A DNA stretch of 64,000 nt, taken from BP-191 sp035940575. Its GTDB lineage: Bacteria > Actinomycetota > Actinomycetes > BP-191. A program made the translations under genes and the position numbers. Each line of letters opens with the position of its first letter. Position 1 is the first letter of the stretch. The stretch covers positions 1 through 64,000 of the forward strand of contig DASZER010000044.1 in the NCBI GenBank assembly GCA_035940575.1. Reading direction: 5' to 3'. Of the stretch, positions 15,234 to 24,320 are shown in pieces. Below the pieces are notes generated by a model. It was not told the DNA's origin and did not search any database. It was given only the letters and a program-made list of their open reading frames with translations.

Positions 15234-16069
15234 GCGCGCATCGTCGCACGGCGCCGTGGCGTCAGCAGCAGCCACGGGCCCCACGGCAGCGTCGCGAGCC
15301 AGACGAGCGGCAGGAACGCCAGCACCCTGAGCGGCGGACCGCTCGCGTGGCCCGCGACGCCGAGCTCGCCGTACGGCCACGCCCGCAGGAACGGCACGAC
15401 CAGCACCACGACGAGCGCGACCGCGCCGCAGAGCCTCCGGCCGCGGGCGCGGCGGTGCGGCCACAGGCTGATGCCGAGGAACGCCGCCGTCCCCCCGGCG
15501 AGCAGCATCGCGAGCGCCAGCCAGCCGAGCGCGGGGGCGGGGTGCAGCGTGACGGTGCCGCTCCACGCGGTGTCGCCCGGCTCCCACACCCACCGCCCCA
15601 CGCTCTCCCGCCGCGACGGCGGCGCGCCTGCCGCCAGCCGTACGTCGTGCGTCTCGGGCACGCGCAGCCGCAGCTCGAAGCGCGTCCACCGCATCGCCGC
15701 GCTCGCCACGGACTCCGCGGCCGCGGCGCGGAACTCCACCACCGGGTCGCCGCCAGGCACGAAGACGCGCGCGGTCCGCATCACGGCGTACGGCCTGCCG
15801 CCGTCGCTGCGCACGCGGGTCTTCACGACGTCGGCGCGGAACAACGCCTCCGCGATGCGTTCGGCGACGTCACGCACCTGCTCGCGGGTGCCCGACCCCG
15901 GCGCGACCGTGACGGTCGCGGTGCCGTCGGGGCGTACCTCGGCCTCGACCAGGACGCCGTGCGGCGCGTCGGGGAGGTCGACGCCCCCGACCGTCCCGCG
16001 CAGCACGAGGCCGAGGCCGGTGATCACCACGAACACCGCGACCGCGATCGCGACGTCGCGGCGGGTCAC
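15230..16069 (-). CDS. Membrane protein of unknown function with large extracytoplasmic domain
   Basis: 279 aa. One N-terminal membrane helix (VAIAVAVFVVITGLGLVL) is followed by about 130 residues of probable extracytoplasmic beta/alpha domain (TVTVAPGSGTREQVRDVAERIAEALF) and three C-terminal helices. GTG start overlaps the alpha/beta hydrolase stop by GTGA, and its own stop overlaps the next start the same way. This indicates tight translational coupling across three genes. No family recognised. Confidence 0.65.
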   Translation of the reverse strand: MTRRDVAIAVAVFVVITGLGLVLRGTVGGVDLPDAPHGVLVEAEVRPDGTATVTVAPGSGTREQVRDVAERIAEALFRADVVKTRVRSDGGRPYAVMRTARVFVPGGDPVVEFRAAAAESVASAAMRWTRFELRLRVPETHDVRLAAGAPPSRRESVGRWVWEPGDTAWSGTVTLHPAPALGWLALAMLLAGGTAAFLGISLWPHRRARGRRLCGAVALVVVLVVPFLRAWPYGELGVAGHASGPPLRVLAFLPLVWLATLPWGPWLLLTPRRRATMRA

Positions 16070-16857
16070 GGGACGGGCTCGGCGGCCTGGTCGGGAGCGC
16101 GGCCGCGCGCGAGGAGCGCAGGCAGGTGGGTGCCGATGCGGTCGAGCAGCGGCCCGGTGGCGCCTGACTCGGCGTGCGCGAAGCCGTTGACGAGCCACAT
16201 CTCCTTGGGCTCGTTGGCGGCGGCGTAGAGGGCGCGCGGGTGCTCCAGCGGGAAGTACGAGTCCCTGTCGCCGTGCACGATCAGCAGCGGGACGCGTACC
16301 CGCCCGACGACCTCGACCGGCGACTCGGGCTCGTCCTCCCAGTGCGTGGCGAGCCGCGTCTTGAGGTAGTGGCGGCCGACGACGCGACCGGCGCGGCGTT
16401 CGACGATCCAGTGCAGGCGGCGCATCGGCTTCGTGTCGCGGACCCGCCAACGGCTCGTCGCGCTGACGCTCACGACCGCGTCCACGCCGCCCGACAGGGC
16501 CGCGTGGCGGAGCACGCAGGAGGCGCCCATCGACCACCCGCAGGTGACGACGTTCGCGTAGCCGAGCGCGCGCGCCCACGCCACGGCCGCATCGACGTCG
16601 AGCACCTCGAGCTCGCCGAGCGTCGACACGCCACTCGAACGCCCGTGCCCCCGGAAGTCGAACGCCACGACGCCGGCGTGCCGCGCGAGCCCCCGCGCGA
16701 CGAGCGCCTGCCACGGCTTCGTGTGCGTCCCCGAGAACCCGTGCGCGACCACGACGGCGGTGTCGCCTGCGTGCGGGACGTGCGACGCGGCGAGGCGCTC
16801 GCCGTCCGCCGTACGCAGCGTCGTCGTCTCGGCGTTCGGTCCCAGCGGGTGCGGCAC
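16066..16857 (-). CDS. Alpha/beta hydrolase
   Basis: 263 aa from GTG 16857, preceded by GAGGAT. The catalytic triad is readable: nucleophile Ser in GWSMGAS (GxSxG), Asp in HGDRDSYFP and His in GFAHAESG. HGFSGT provides the oxyanion region. The overall pattern resembles serine hydrolases acting on acyl esters or lipids. It is the first gene of a coupled trio with two membrane proteins and is divergent from glnR. The substrate is unknown. Confidence 0.85.
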   Translation of the reverse strand: MPHPLGPNAETTTLRTADGERLAASHVPHAGDTAVVVAHGFSGTHTKPWQALVARGLARHAGVVAFDFRGHGRSSGVSTLGELEVLDVDAAVAWARALGYANVVTCGWSMGASCVLRHAALSGGVDAVVSVSATSRWRVRDTKPMRRLHWIVERRAGRVVGRHYLKTRLATHWEDEPESPVEVVGRVRVPLLIVHGDRDSYFPLEHPRALYAAANEPKEMWLVNGFAHAESGATGPLLDRIGTHLPALLARGRAPDQAAEPVP

Positions 16858-16890
16858 GCCGTCTATCCTCGCCCATATGGGACGTACCGC

Positions 16891-17595
16891 GTGAGCGTGC
16901 TCCTGCTGCTCACCGCCGCGCCGGCGCCCACGTCGGTGCTGCCGTCCCTCGCCCTGCTCGGGCACACCGTCAAGGTGCTGCGCCCCGCGCCCGCCGCGCT
17001 GCTCGACGCGCCGTCCGGCGACGTCCTGCTCGTGGACGCCCGCAACGACCTCGTCGCCGCGCGGTCGCTGTGCCGGATGCTGCGCACGACCGGCATCGAC
17101 ACGCCGATGATCGCGGTGCTCACCGACGGCGGCCTGTCCGTCGTCAACGCCGACTGGGGCCTCGACGACGTGATCCTCGCGGGGGCGGGGCCCGCCGAGA
17201 TCGAGGCGCGGCTGCGCCTCGCGCTCGCGGCGAAGGTCGCCGAGCGGCCCGCCGAGGAGGTCATCCGCGGCGGCGACCTGACCATCGACGAGGGGACGTA
17301 CCAGGCGCGCATCAAGGGCAGGCCGCTCGACCTGACGTTCAAGGAGTTCGAGCTGCTGAAGTACCTCGCGCAGCACCCCGGCCGGGTGTTCACGCGCCAG
17401 CAGCTCCTCCAGGAGGTCTGGGGCTACGACTACTACGGCGGCACGCGCACGGTCGACGTCCACGTGCGCCGCCTGCGCGCGAAGCTCGGCCCCGAGCACG
17501 AGAGCCTCGTCGGCACCGTGCGCAACGTCGGCTACAAGTTCGTGACGCCGCCGATCCAGCCGCTCTCCTCCGACGAGACGGTGCCGGTCGGCTGA
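16891..17595 (+). CDS. glnR: GlnR-like orphan OmpR-family transcriptional regulator
   Basis: 234 aa. The degenerate receiver domain (1-120) has LLVDARNDLVAARSLCRML around Asp49 but lacks the full acidic pocket. The C-terminal winged helix (LTFKEFELLKYLAQHPGRVF, TRTVDVHVRRLRAKLG, GTVRNVGYKF) is complete. GlnR works without a cognate kinase and controls nitrogen assimilation genes in actinobacteria. Placement directly before mshD, as in M. tuberculosis Rv0818-Rv0819, strengthens the call. A TATCCT -10 candidate (16864-16869) lies upstream. Confidence 0.88.
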   Translation: MSVLLLLTAAPAPTSVLPSLALLGHTVKVLRPAPAALLDAPSGDVLLVDARNDLVAARSLCRMLRTTGIDTPMIAVLTDGGLSVVNADWGLDDVILAGAGPAEIEARLRLALAAKVAERPAEEVIRGGDLTIDEGTYQARIKGRPLDLTFKEFELLKYLAQHPGRVFTRQQLLQEVWGYDYYGGTRTVDVHVRRLRAKLGPEHESLVGTVRNVGYKFVTPPIQPLSSDETVPVG

Positions 17596-17615
17596 CCCTG
17601 GGTACGGTGTCCGCC

Positions 17616-18536
17616 ATGGCGGTCCCCGACGACCTCACCCTCGAGGTCCGCACGCGTCTCGAACCCGAGCAGGTCTCCGAGATCCGCGCGCTCGTCGCCG
17701 CGGCCGCCGAGTCGGACGGCGTGCACCCGCTGAGCGAGCACGTGGCGTTGCACCTCGCGCACGGCGGCGACCCCGACGCGCGCAACGTGCTCGCCCGCGT
17801 CGACGGCACGCTCGTGGGCTACGCGCACCTCGACCTCACCGACGTCGTGGCAGGCGCGAGCAGCGAGCTGGTCGTGCACCCCGACCGCCGCCGCCAGGGC
17901 ATCGGCGCCGCGCTCGTCGGGCAGGTGCTCGGCCTGTCGAGCGACGGGCGGCTGCGGCTGTGGGCGCACGGCAACCACCCGGCCGCCGCGGAGCTGGCGA
18001 AGCGGCTCGGGTTCCGCAGGGCGCGGGCGCTGTTCCAGATGCGGCGCTCCCTCTACGCCGCCCTGCCGAAGCCGGAGCTGCCCGACGGCGTGACCGTGCG
18101 GACGTTCGTGCCCGGCCAGGACGAGGAGCGCTGGGTCGAGGTCAACAACGCGGCGTTCGCCGAGCACCCCGAGCAGGGGCAGTGGACGGTCGAGGACCTG
18201 CGGGTCCGCGAGAAGGAGCCGTGGTTCGACCCCGAGGGCTTCTTCCTCGCGGAGCGCGACGGGGAGCTGCTCGCGTTCCACTGGACGAAGGTGCACGGCA
18301 GCGGCGGCCACCACCACGAGGCGATGGGCGAGGTCTACGTCGTCGGCGTCTCGCCGTCCGCGCAACGCCTCGGCCTCGGCCCGGCGATGACGCTCGTCGG
18401 CCTGCGCCACCTGCGCTCGCGCGGCCTGTCCCAGGCGATGCTCTACGTCGACGAGGCGAACACCAACGCCATCAGGGTGTACGAGCGACTCGGCTTCGCG
18501 CGCTGGGACACCGACGTGTCGTACGTGAAGTCCTAG
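17616..18536 (+). CDS. mshD: Mycothiol synthase (acetyl-CoA:Cys-GlcN-Ins acetyltransferase)
   Basis: 306 aa, two tandem GNAT domains. The acetyl-CoA loop RRRQGIGAAL in the first and AQRLGLGPAM in the second, the linker QMRRSLYAALP, and the C-terminal VDEANTNAIRVYERLGF are characteristic of MshD. It makes the last step of mycothiol, the main thiol of actinobacteria, using cysteine. Close linkage to the cysteine-controlled sulfur operon is therefore meaningful. ATG 17616 lies 7 bases after TACGGT (17603-17608), suggesting its own leaderless promoter 20 bases after glnR. An in-frame GTG at 17607 is an alternative start. Confidence 0.96.
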   Translation: MAVPDDLTLEVRTRLEPEQVSEIRALVAAAAESDGVHPLSEHVALHLAHGGDPDARNVLARVDGTLVGYAHLDLTDVVAGASSELVVHPDRRRQGIGAALVGQVLGLSSDGRLRLWAHGNHPAAAELAKRLGFRRARALFQMRRSLYAALPKPELPDGVTVRTFVPGQDEERWVEVNNAAFAEHPEQGQWTVEDLRVREKEPWFDPEGFFLAERDGELLAFHWTKVHGSGGHHHEAMGEVYVVGVSPSAQRLGLGPAMTLVGLRHLRSRGLSQAMLYVDEANTNAIRVYERLGFARWDTDVSYVKS

Positions 18537-18701
18537 TCACAGGTTGCGGCGGCCGAGCGCGTCGAGCGCCGCGAGGATCGCGAGCACGGCGTAGACCAGG
18601 CCGACGCTCTCCGGCACCCAGTGGAACTTCGAGTCGATCAGCGGGATCAGCACGAAGCAGGCGACCGCCGCGCCCGCGAAGAACCCGACGCGCCTGTTCA
18701 C
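18537..18701 (-). CDS. 54-aa membrane microprotein coupled to the phosphate transporter
   Basis: Two hydrophobic helices (about 5-21 and 33-48) separated by DSKFHWVPESVG, with a basic RRNL tail. GTG start overlaps the pit stop by GTGA, so it is translated with Pit and probably is a small accessory of the transporter. Its stop abuts mshD tail to tail, with no base between them. No family recognised. Confidence 0.7.
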   Translation of the reverse strand: MNRRVGFFAGAAVACFVLIPLIDSKFHWVPESVGLVYAVLAILAALDALGRRNL

Positions 18702-19714
18702 TCGAACACCCCCACGATCAGCGACACCAGCGCGGCCATCAGGAACGCTCCCGGGATCGTCAGCACCCACGCCCACACGACCTGGCTCGCCACGCCCCAC
18801 CGCACCGCCGACAGGCGCTGGGTCGCGCCGACGCCGACGATCGCGCCCGCGATCGTGTGCGTGGTCGACACCGGGATGCCGTTGGCGGCGGTGAAGAACA
18901 GCGTGGTCGCCGCGGCGCTCTCGGCCGCGAAGCCGCCGACGGGCTGCAGGCGGGTGATCTTCGAGCCCATCGTCTTCACGATGCGCCAGCCGCCGGACAG
19001 CGTCCCGAGGCCGATCGCGGTGTGCGCGGACAGGACGACCCACAACGGCACCTCGGCGTGCGCCCCCGCGCGCTCGGTGACGATCAGCAGCGCCAGGATG
19101 ATGCCCATCGTCTTCTGCGCGTCGTTGGCGCCGTGGCCGAGGCTGAACGCCGCCGACGAGACGAGCTGGCCTACGCGGAAGCCGAGGTTCAGCGTGTGCA
19201 GTCGCTTCACGCCGCGGAACGTCCACAGGATGATCAGCGTCGCCGTGAGGCCGAGCGCGAGGCCGATCAGCGGCGCGAGCACGATGAACGCCGCGATCTC
19301 GCGCACCTTGTCGACGAGCAGCACGTCGAAGCCGGCGCGCGCGACGGCCGCGCCCGCGAACGCGCCGACGAGCGCGTGCGACGACGACGTCGGCAGGCCG
19401 AGGTAGAACGTCAGCAGGTTCCACGCGATGGCGCCGATGAGCCCCGCGAAGATGACGCCGACCGTGACGATGCCGGTCTTCGGGTCGAGCTCCGCGGGCT
19501 TCACGATGCCCTTGGCGATCGTGTTCGCGACCTTGGTGTGGAACACGAGGAACGCGATGAAGTTCCAGAACGCCGCCCAGATGACGGCGTTGCGCGGCGT
19601 CAGGACTCGCGTGGAGACGACGGTGGCGATGGAGTTCGCCGCGTCGTGGAAGCCGTTCGTGTAGTCGAAGCCGAGCGCTACGGCGACGACGACGTAGAAG
19701 AGGACGTTGTCCAT
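18698..19714 (-). CDS. pit: PiT-family inorganic phosphate transporter
   Basis: 338 aa, about ten membrane helices. The two inverted signature repeats are present: GFDYTNGFHDAANSIATVVSTR near the N-terminus and FSLGHGANDAQKTMGIILAL in the middle, along with GLPTSSSHALVG and NGIPVSTTHTIAGAIVGVG. It imports phosphate, usually as metal-phosphate, with protons. It follows a DUF47 PhoU-like gene by 3 bases, the standard actinobacterial pair, and is followed by a 54-aa membrane peptide. Confidence 0.95.
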   Translation of the reverse strand: MDNVLFYVVVAVALGFDYTNGFHDAANSIATVVSTRVLTPRNAVIWAAFWNFIAFLVFHTKVANTIAKGIVKPAELDPKTGIVTVGVIFAGLIGAIAWNLLTFYLGLPTSSSHALVGAFAGAAVARAGFDVLLVDKVREIAAFIVLAPLIGLALGLTATLIILWTFRGVKRLHTLNLGFRVGQLVSSAAFSLGHGANDAQKTMGIILALLIVTERAGAHAEVPLWVVLSAHTAIGLGTLSGGWRIVKTMGSKITRLQPVGGFAAESAAATTLFFTAANGIPVSTTHTIAGAIVGVGATQRLSAVRWGVASQVVWAWVLTIPGAFLMAALVSLIVGVFE

Positions 19715-19717
19715 GCG

Positions 19718-20332
19718 CTAGGCGTGCTTCAGGACCACGGACTCGACGACGTTGGAGGCGTCCTCGGTCGCGTTGATCGCGGCCTCCATGGCCGCGACGA
19801 TGTCCTTCCACTTCAGGACGGTCAGCGCGTCCGCCTCGGCGAACAGCCGCGCCATCATCCGGCGGTAGATCGCGTCGCCCTGCGTCTCCTGCTTGTCGAT
19901 GCTGTCGAGGTAGGGCTGCACGCCCTTCATGCTCTTGAGCCGCCCGAACAGGCCGACGAGCTGCTCGGTCATCGAGACGAGCAGGTCGGCGAGCTCGCGC
20001 ATCTCGGGCATGACGCTGTCGATCGAGACGAGCTGCATCAGGTCGCTCACGCCGAGGACGTCGTCGCAGATGTCGTCGAGCTGCTCGGCGAGCGCGTGGA
20101 TGTCCTCGCGGTCGAACGGCGTCACGAACGACGAGTCGAGCCGCCGCAGGATCGTCGCCGTCAGCTCGTCGCCGCGCTGCTCGCAGCGGACGACCGCCTC
20201 GTGCTTGGCGGCGACGTCGGTGAAGTCGTGGACGAGCTCCTGGAGCCGCACCGACGCGTCGTGCGCGTTGGCCGCCGAGTCGCTGAACAGGTCGAAGAAC
20301 TTGTCGTCCGTCGGGACGAGCTTGAAGCGCAT
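19718..20332 (-). CDS. DUF47 (PhoU-like) phosphate transport regulator
   Basis: 204 aa, all-helical. Motifs FKLVPTDDKFFDLF, DREDIHALAEQLDDICDDV and DAIYRRMMARLF are typical of DUF47, the PhoU-like partner of PiT carriers. Start ATG 20332 with GGAAGGA upstream. A TAGTGT -10 candidate lies in the adjacent upstream bases. It and pit form one unit and likely adjust uptake to phosphate supply. Confidence 0.92.
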   Translation of the reverse strand: MRFKLVPTDDKFFDLFSDSAANAHDASVRLQELVHDFTDVAAKHEAVVRCEQRGDELTATILRRLDSSFVTPFDREDIHALAEQLDDICDDVLGVSDLMQLVSIDSVMPEMRELADLLVSMTEQLVGLFGRLKSMKGVQPYLDSIDKQETQGDAIYRRMMARLFAEADALTVLKWKDIVAAMEAAINATEDASNVVESVVLKHA

Positions 20333-20406
20333 GCTCGGGAGGTCCTTCCGGCGGGCACCCGTGTACACCGACCGCGGCGGACACTACCGGAGCGCGGACC
20401 CGATAG

Positions 20407-20444
20407 CGCGACGACCCCGCTCCGGAAGGGGCGGGGTCGTCGCG
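20407..20444. terminator. Strong terminator hairpin after the S8 protease
   Basis: Perfect 14-bp stem, 20407-20420 against 20431-20444 (cgcgacgaccccgc / gcggggtcgtcgcg), with a 10-base loop. It sits 16 bases past the protease stop codon on the minus strand. It also separates that gene from the DUF47-pit promoter. Confidence 0.85.
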
Positions 20445-20459
20445 GACGGGCCGTACGGG

Positions 20460-23228
20460 CTAGCGGAGCGTGCCGATGCCGTCGAGGACGACCCACGGCC
20501 GGCCCGCCGTGCCGAGCACGACGATCTTGATCGTGTGGGCCTTGGGGGCGCCGTAGTTCGGCGAGGACCAGAGCGCCTGCCGGTACGCCGCCGACGATGA
20601 ACGGCTGTCGACGGTCGCCCTGTGAACACCGTCCACCCACACCTGGAACTGGCCGCACGTCGCGCACTTGTCGCCGATGATCCAGAACTGCGTCAGGTCC
20701 GTCCGGTGCGTCACCGACGCGCCGCGCGCGTTCGACTGGTGCACCCAGCCGTCCCAGCGCCCGCCGAGGGCGCGCTTGGCCCACGAGCCGGCGTACGACA
20801 TCGAGTAGTGGAGGTTGTCCTGCGGGACGACGGTGGACTTGATCACGTACGGGCTCGGGTTGTCGAAGCCGTCGTACGTCCGCACCCTGAACCAGTACGT
20901 CTGCCCCCGGACCGGCCGCACGGGCACATTGTTGAGTCCGAACGTCCGCGTGCCGCCGGTTGCGCCCGCCGCGGCGAGGCGGGTCCAGGTGCCATAGTTC
21001 CACGCGCCGCTCGAGGACTTGACCTTGGTGGTCCAGTCGATCTCGTACCGAATCGCGTGCTGGCTCGTCCACGTCACGGGGAAGGGCCCGCTACCCGACG
21101 GGTCGGATGCGCGCGCGGGAACCGTGAGGTACGAGTCCGGGCCGAACTTCGGCTTCATCTTGTACCGCGACGTCGTGTCCGCCGGGTTGGAGTCGTCCTC
21201 CTCGGAGAACAGCACCCAGCCGAACAGGTACTTGCCGGGACGCGGCGCGGTGATCTGCTTCCAGCCGGTGTACGACGCGCCGGCCGCCCAAGCGAACGGC
21301 TCCATCGCGGCGTCGGCCGCGCCGTTCTGCGTGGCGGGAGCCCAGAAGTACAGGTCCGACGACGGGCCGACGTCGGGGTCGTTGTACTCGACGCCGCCGT
21401 CGCCGTACTGGTAGTCGACGCGCAGCAGGTCGCCGCCGACGATGTTCGCGCTGCGGACGTACGCCGACCGGCTGCCGTAGGTCAGCAGGACCGTCGACTG
21501 GTCGCCGCTGAGGACCGGCAGGCCCTCGAAGCCGTCCGTCGGGTCGAGCAGCCGCATCGGCACCGCGACCGAGCCGGCCGTCATCGCGAACGACACCCCG
21601 CCGACGTTGGTGGCGGGCGGCGCGTACGTGTAGGTGGTGCGGCGGACGCCGCCGCTGGTCGCGGAGGCGGCGCCGGTGAGCGCGCCGCGACCCGCGGGCA
21701 GCGTGGGGACGGCCTGCTCCGGCGCGGTCGCGTCGACGCCCGGCTGGACCTGGATCACCTCGACGGTACGGCGGCCGACCTGGTTGGCGACCTGGCCGCC
21801 GCGGTCGAGGAACGCGCCGGTGTAGGCGTTGGCGCCGGTGCCCACGGCGAGCGCGTTGGCGGCGTTGAGGAAGCCCACGCCCGCCGCGACGTCCTGCGCG
21901 GCCGGCGGCGTGGCGCCGGCGAGCAGCGCGGCGCGCGCGGCGTCGCCCTTCACGCCCGCGGCGCCGAGCAGCGCGACGACGCCCGCGACCATCGGCGCGG
22001 CGAACGACGTGCCGTCCACGCGCATCTTCACGCGCGGGCCCGCGTGCTGGCCCGGGTAGAGGCCCTCGCCGCGGTACCACGTCAGCACGCAGGCGCCGGG
22101 GGCGACGAGGTCGACGTCGCCGCGGCTCGAGAAGAACGACACCGTCGTCGCGCCGCCGAACGTGCACGTGTCCGGGTCGCCGACGTTGCCGGACGCGCCG
22201 ACGGAGACGACGCCGGGGTCGCCTGCGGGGAACTGCGCGCGCTCGCCGCCGTCGTTGCCGGCGGCCACGACGACCGTGACGTTCGGGGCGTCGGCGCGGA
22301 GCTGCGCGATCTCGTCCTTGACGAGCTGGTTGTCGAACGTGCCGCCGAGGCTCATGTTCACGGCGACGAGCTCCGGGTGCGCCATCGCGCGCAGCCGCAC
22401 CGCGTCGAGCGCCTCGGCGATGTCGAGGCTGCTCGCGGACAGGTCCTCGAACACGTCGCCGGTCGCCTCGTCCTCGTAGAGGAAGCGGCGGAACACGTTG
22501 TACGACGAGACGGACGCGCCGGGCGCGGCACCGACGACGTCGCCGTTGCCGTCGGCGCCCGCCGCGACCGCGGCCACGCCGGTGCCGTGCGGGCAGTGCT
22601 CGGCGTCGCAGGTGAGGTCGGTGACGGTCCAGCCGTCGTCCGGGTCGTTGTCGCCGACGGCCTGCGTCAGGTCGGCGGTGACGAGCACCTTGCCTGCGAG
22701 GTCGGGGTTCAGGCCGTCCACGACGGAGTCGATGACCGCGATCTCGGTGCCCGCGCCGGTGGCCGCGGTGCCCGCGGCGCGGGACGCGGCGTCGGGCAGC
22801 CCGGCGGCGGTGCGCTCGGCCGTCTGCGGGTCGGCGGCGAGCGTGCGGTAGGTCGACTCGGCCTCGACGTAGGCGACGGCCGGGTCCTCCCGCAGCAGCG
22901 CGTGGACGGCGGCCGGGTCGGCGGCCTTGACCAGGGCGGCGTTGACGCCGCGACCGGTCCTGACGACGGAGGCGGGGAGGCCCTTGGCGCGGACCCGCGC
23001 GAGCGCCGCGTCGCGGCCCTTCGCGTCCACGCCGTCCTTGAAGCGGACCTGGAGCCTGCCGGTCGAGCGGTGGCCGCCGCGCGGGTCGCCGGAGCCGCGC
23101 GGGGCAGAGCCCGTGCCCGAGCCGCCGGAGGCGGCGGACGAGGGTGCCGCGGCGTCCGCGGCGAGCGGCGTTCCGAGCGTGGCGACGAGGGCCACGGCCA
23201 GGGACGCGGAGAGACGGCGGACGCGCAT
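20460..23228 (-). CDS. Secreted subtilisin-like (S8) serine protease, 922 aa
   Basis: Signal peptide 1-27, then a Ser/Gly linker and an I9-like propeptide (about 58-130, RLQVRFKDGVDAKGRDAAL). The S8 domain keeps the triad: Asp167 in AVIDSVVDG, His214 in CPHGTG and Ser408 in GTSFAAPM. Oxyanion Asn325 is in AAGND. The long C-terminal half (about 470-922) is beta-rich with Trp/Tyr blocks such as YWFRVRTYDG, which looks like a fibronectin-type or jelly-roll adhesion module. Ribosome site AGAGG precedes ATG 23228. Likely an extracellular protease for protein degradation or processing of surface proteins. Confidence 0.93.
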   Translation of the reverse strand: MRVRRLSASLAVALVATLGTPLAADAAAPSSAASGGSGTGSAPRGSGDPRGGHRSTGRLQVRFKDGVDAKGRDAALARVRAKGLPASVVRTGRGVNAALVKAADPAAVHALLREDPAVAYVEAESTYRTLAADPQTAERTAAGLPDAASRAAGTAATGAGTEIAVIDSVVDGLNPDLAGKVLVTADLTQAVGDNDPDDGWTVTDLTCDAEHCPHGTGVAAVAAGADGNGDVVGAAPGASVSSYNVFRRFLYEDEATGDVFEDLSASSLDIAEALDAVRLRAMAHPELVAVNMSLGGTFDNQLVKDEIAQLRADAPNVTVVVAAGNDGGERAQFPAGDPGVVSVGASGNVGDPDTCTFGGATTVSFFSSRGDVDLVAPGACVLTWYRGEGLYPGQHAGPRVKMRVDGTSFAAPMVAGVVALLGAAGVKGDAARAALLAGATPPAAQDVAAGVGFLNAANALAVGTGANAYTGAFLDRGGQVANQVGRRTVEVIQVQPGVDATAPEQAVPTLPAGRGALTGAASATSGGVRRTTYTYAPPATNVGGVSFAMTAGSVAVPMRLLDPTDGFEGLPVLSGDQSTVLLTYGSRSAYVRSANIVGGDLLRVDYQYGDGGVEYNDPDVGPSSDLYFWAPATQNGAADAAMEPFAWAAGASYTGWKQITAPRPGKYLFGWVLFSEEDDSNPADTTSRYKMKPKFGPDSYLTVPARASDPSGSGPFPVTWTSQHAIRYEIDWTTKVKSSSGAWNYGTWTRLAAAGATGGTRTFGLNNVPVRPVRGQTYWFRVRTYDGFDNPSPYVIKSTVVPQDNLHYSMSYAGSWAKRALGGRWDGWVHQSNARGASVTHRTDLTQFWIIGDKCATCGQFQVWVDGVHRATVDSRSSSAAYRQALWSSPNYGAPKAHTIKIVVLGTAGRPWVVLDGIGTLR

Positions 23229-23353
23229 GAACTACCTCTCGTCATGAACGGGACAGGCGCTTGACATCGTCGCGGGTGAACCGCGCGCCTGTACCGGTTT
23301 TCAACACTTTGCCCCGCCGTTTTCGTCCCTGCGCCACGGGTACGTCGCCGGGC

Positions 23354-24310
23354 ATGGTGCGCATCGGCTACACCCTCTCCAGCGAGGAGCACGAGGCGAT
23401 GGACCTCGTGCGCAACGCGCGGCGCGCGGAGGAGATCGGCGTCGACTTCGTCTCCGTCAGCGACCACTTCCACCCGTGGGTGGACGCGCAGGGGCACAGC
23501 CCGTTCGTGTGGGCGGTCCTCGGCGGCATCGCGGCGACGACGTCGCGCATCGACGTCGCCACCGGCGTCACCGCCCCGATCATGCGGATCCACCCCGCCG
23601 TGATCGCGCAGGCGTCGGCGACGGTCGCGACGATGCTCCCCGGCCGCTTCTTCTTCGGCGTCGGGACCGGCGAGGCGTTGAACGAGCACATCCTCGGCCA
23701 GCACTGGCCGCAGGCCGACGTCCGGCTGGAGATGCTGGAGGAGGCCGTCCACATCATCAGGGAGATGTGGGAGGGCAACCTCTACAGCCACCGCGGCACC
23801 CACTACACGGTCGAGAACGCGCGCCTCTACTCGATCCCCGACACGCCGCCGCCGATCGTCGTGTCCGGGGGCGGGCCGAAGGCGACCGAGCTGGCCGGGC
23901 GCATCGGCGACGGCTACTGGGGCATGGGCCCCAACGCCGAGCTCGTCGAGACGTTCCGCAAGAACGGCGGCGAGGGGCCGACGTTCGCGCAGATCACCGT
24001 GTGCTGGGCGGAGGACGTCGCCAGCGCGCGGCGGACGGCGTACGAGGTCTGGCCCAACACCGGGCTGTCGGGGCAGCTCGCGCAGGAGCTGGCGCTGCCG
24101 TCGTACTTCGAGTCGGCCGTCGAGAGCCTCACCGAGGAGCAGGTGACCGGGAGCCTGGCGCTCGGTCCCGACCCCGAGCCGTACGTGGAGTCGTTCCGCA
24201 CCTACGTCGACGCCGGGTTCGACCACGTGTACTTCCACCAGATCGGCCCCGACCAGGCGGGATTCCTGAGCTTCTTCGAGCGTGAGCTGCTCCCGCGGCT
24301 GCGCGACTAG
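23354..24310 (+). CDS. F420-dependent luciferase-like oxidoreductase (FGD-related)
   Basis: 318 aa, TIM-barrel luciferase-like monooxygenase superfamily. VSDHFHPWVDAQGHSPFVW and GRFFFGVGTGEALNEHILG are hallmarks of the F420-dependent glucose-6-phosphate dehydrogenase-related branch, which reduces or uses deazaflavin F420 in the cytoplasm. The exact substrate of this paralogue is not determinable. Start ATG 23354 is 7 bases after TACGTC. A hemerythrin gene follows by 10 bases and may be cotranscribed. Confidence 0.88.
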   Translation: MVRIGYTLSSEEHEAMDLVRNARRAEEIGVDFVSVSDHFHPWVDAQGHSPFVWAVLGGIAATTSRIDVATGVTAPIMRIHPAVIAQASATVATMLPGRFFFGVGTGEALNEHILGQHWPQADVRLEMLEEAVHIIREMWEGNLYSHRGTHYTVENARLYSIPDTPPPIVVSGGGPKATELAGRIGDGYWGMGPNAELVETFRKNGGEGPTFAQITVCWAEDVASARRTAYEVWPNTGLSGQLAQELALPSYFESAVESLTEEQVTGSLALGPDPEPYVESFRTYVDAGFDHVYFHQIGPDQAGFLSFFERELLPRLRD

Positions 24311-24320
24311 AGAGGACGAC

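Noticed and set aside
20622..23264. Long plus-strand frame opposite the S8 protease
   Set aside because: Arg/Asp/Val-rich shadow; the minus-strand frame has signal peptide, triad and ribosome site.
23263..23290. TTGACA before the F420-type gene as part of a promoter
   Set aside because: No -10 at 16-19 bases; a TACGTC right before the ATG is a better, though imperfect, candidate.
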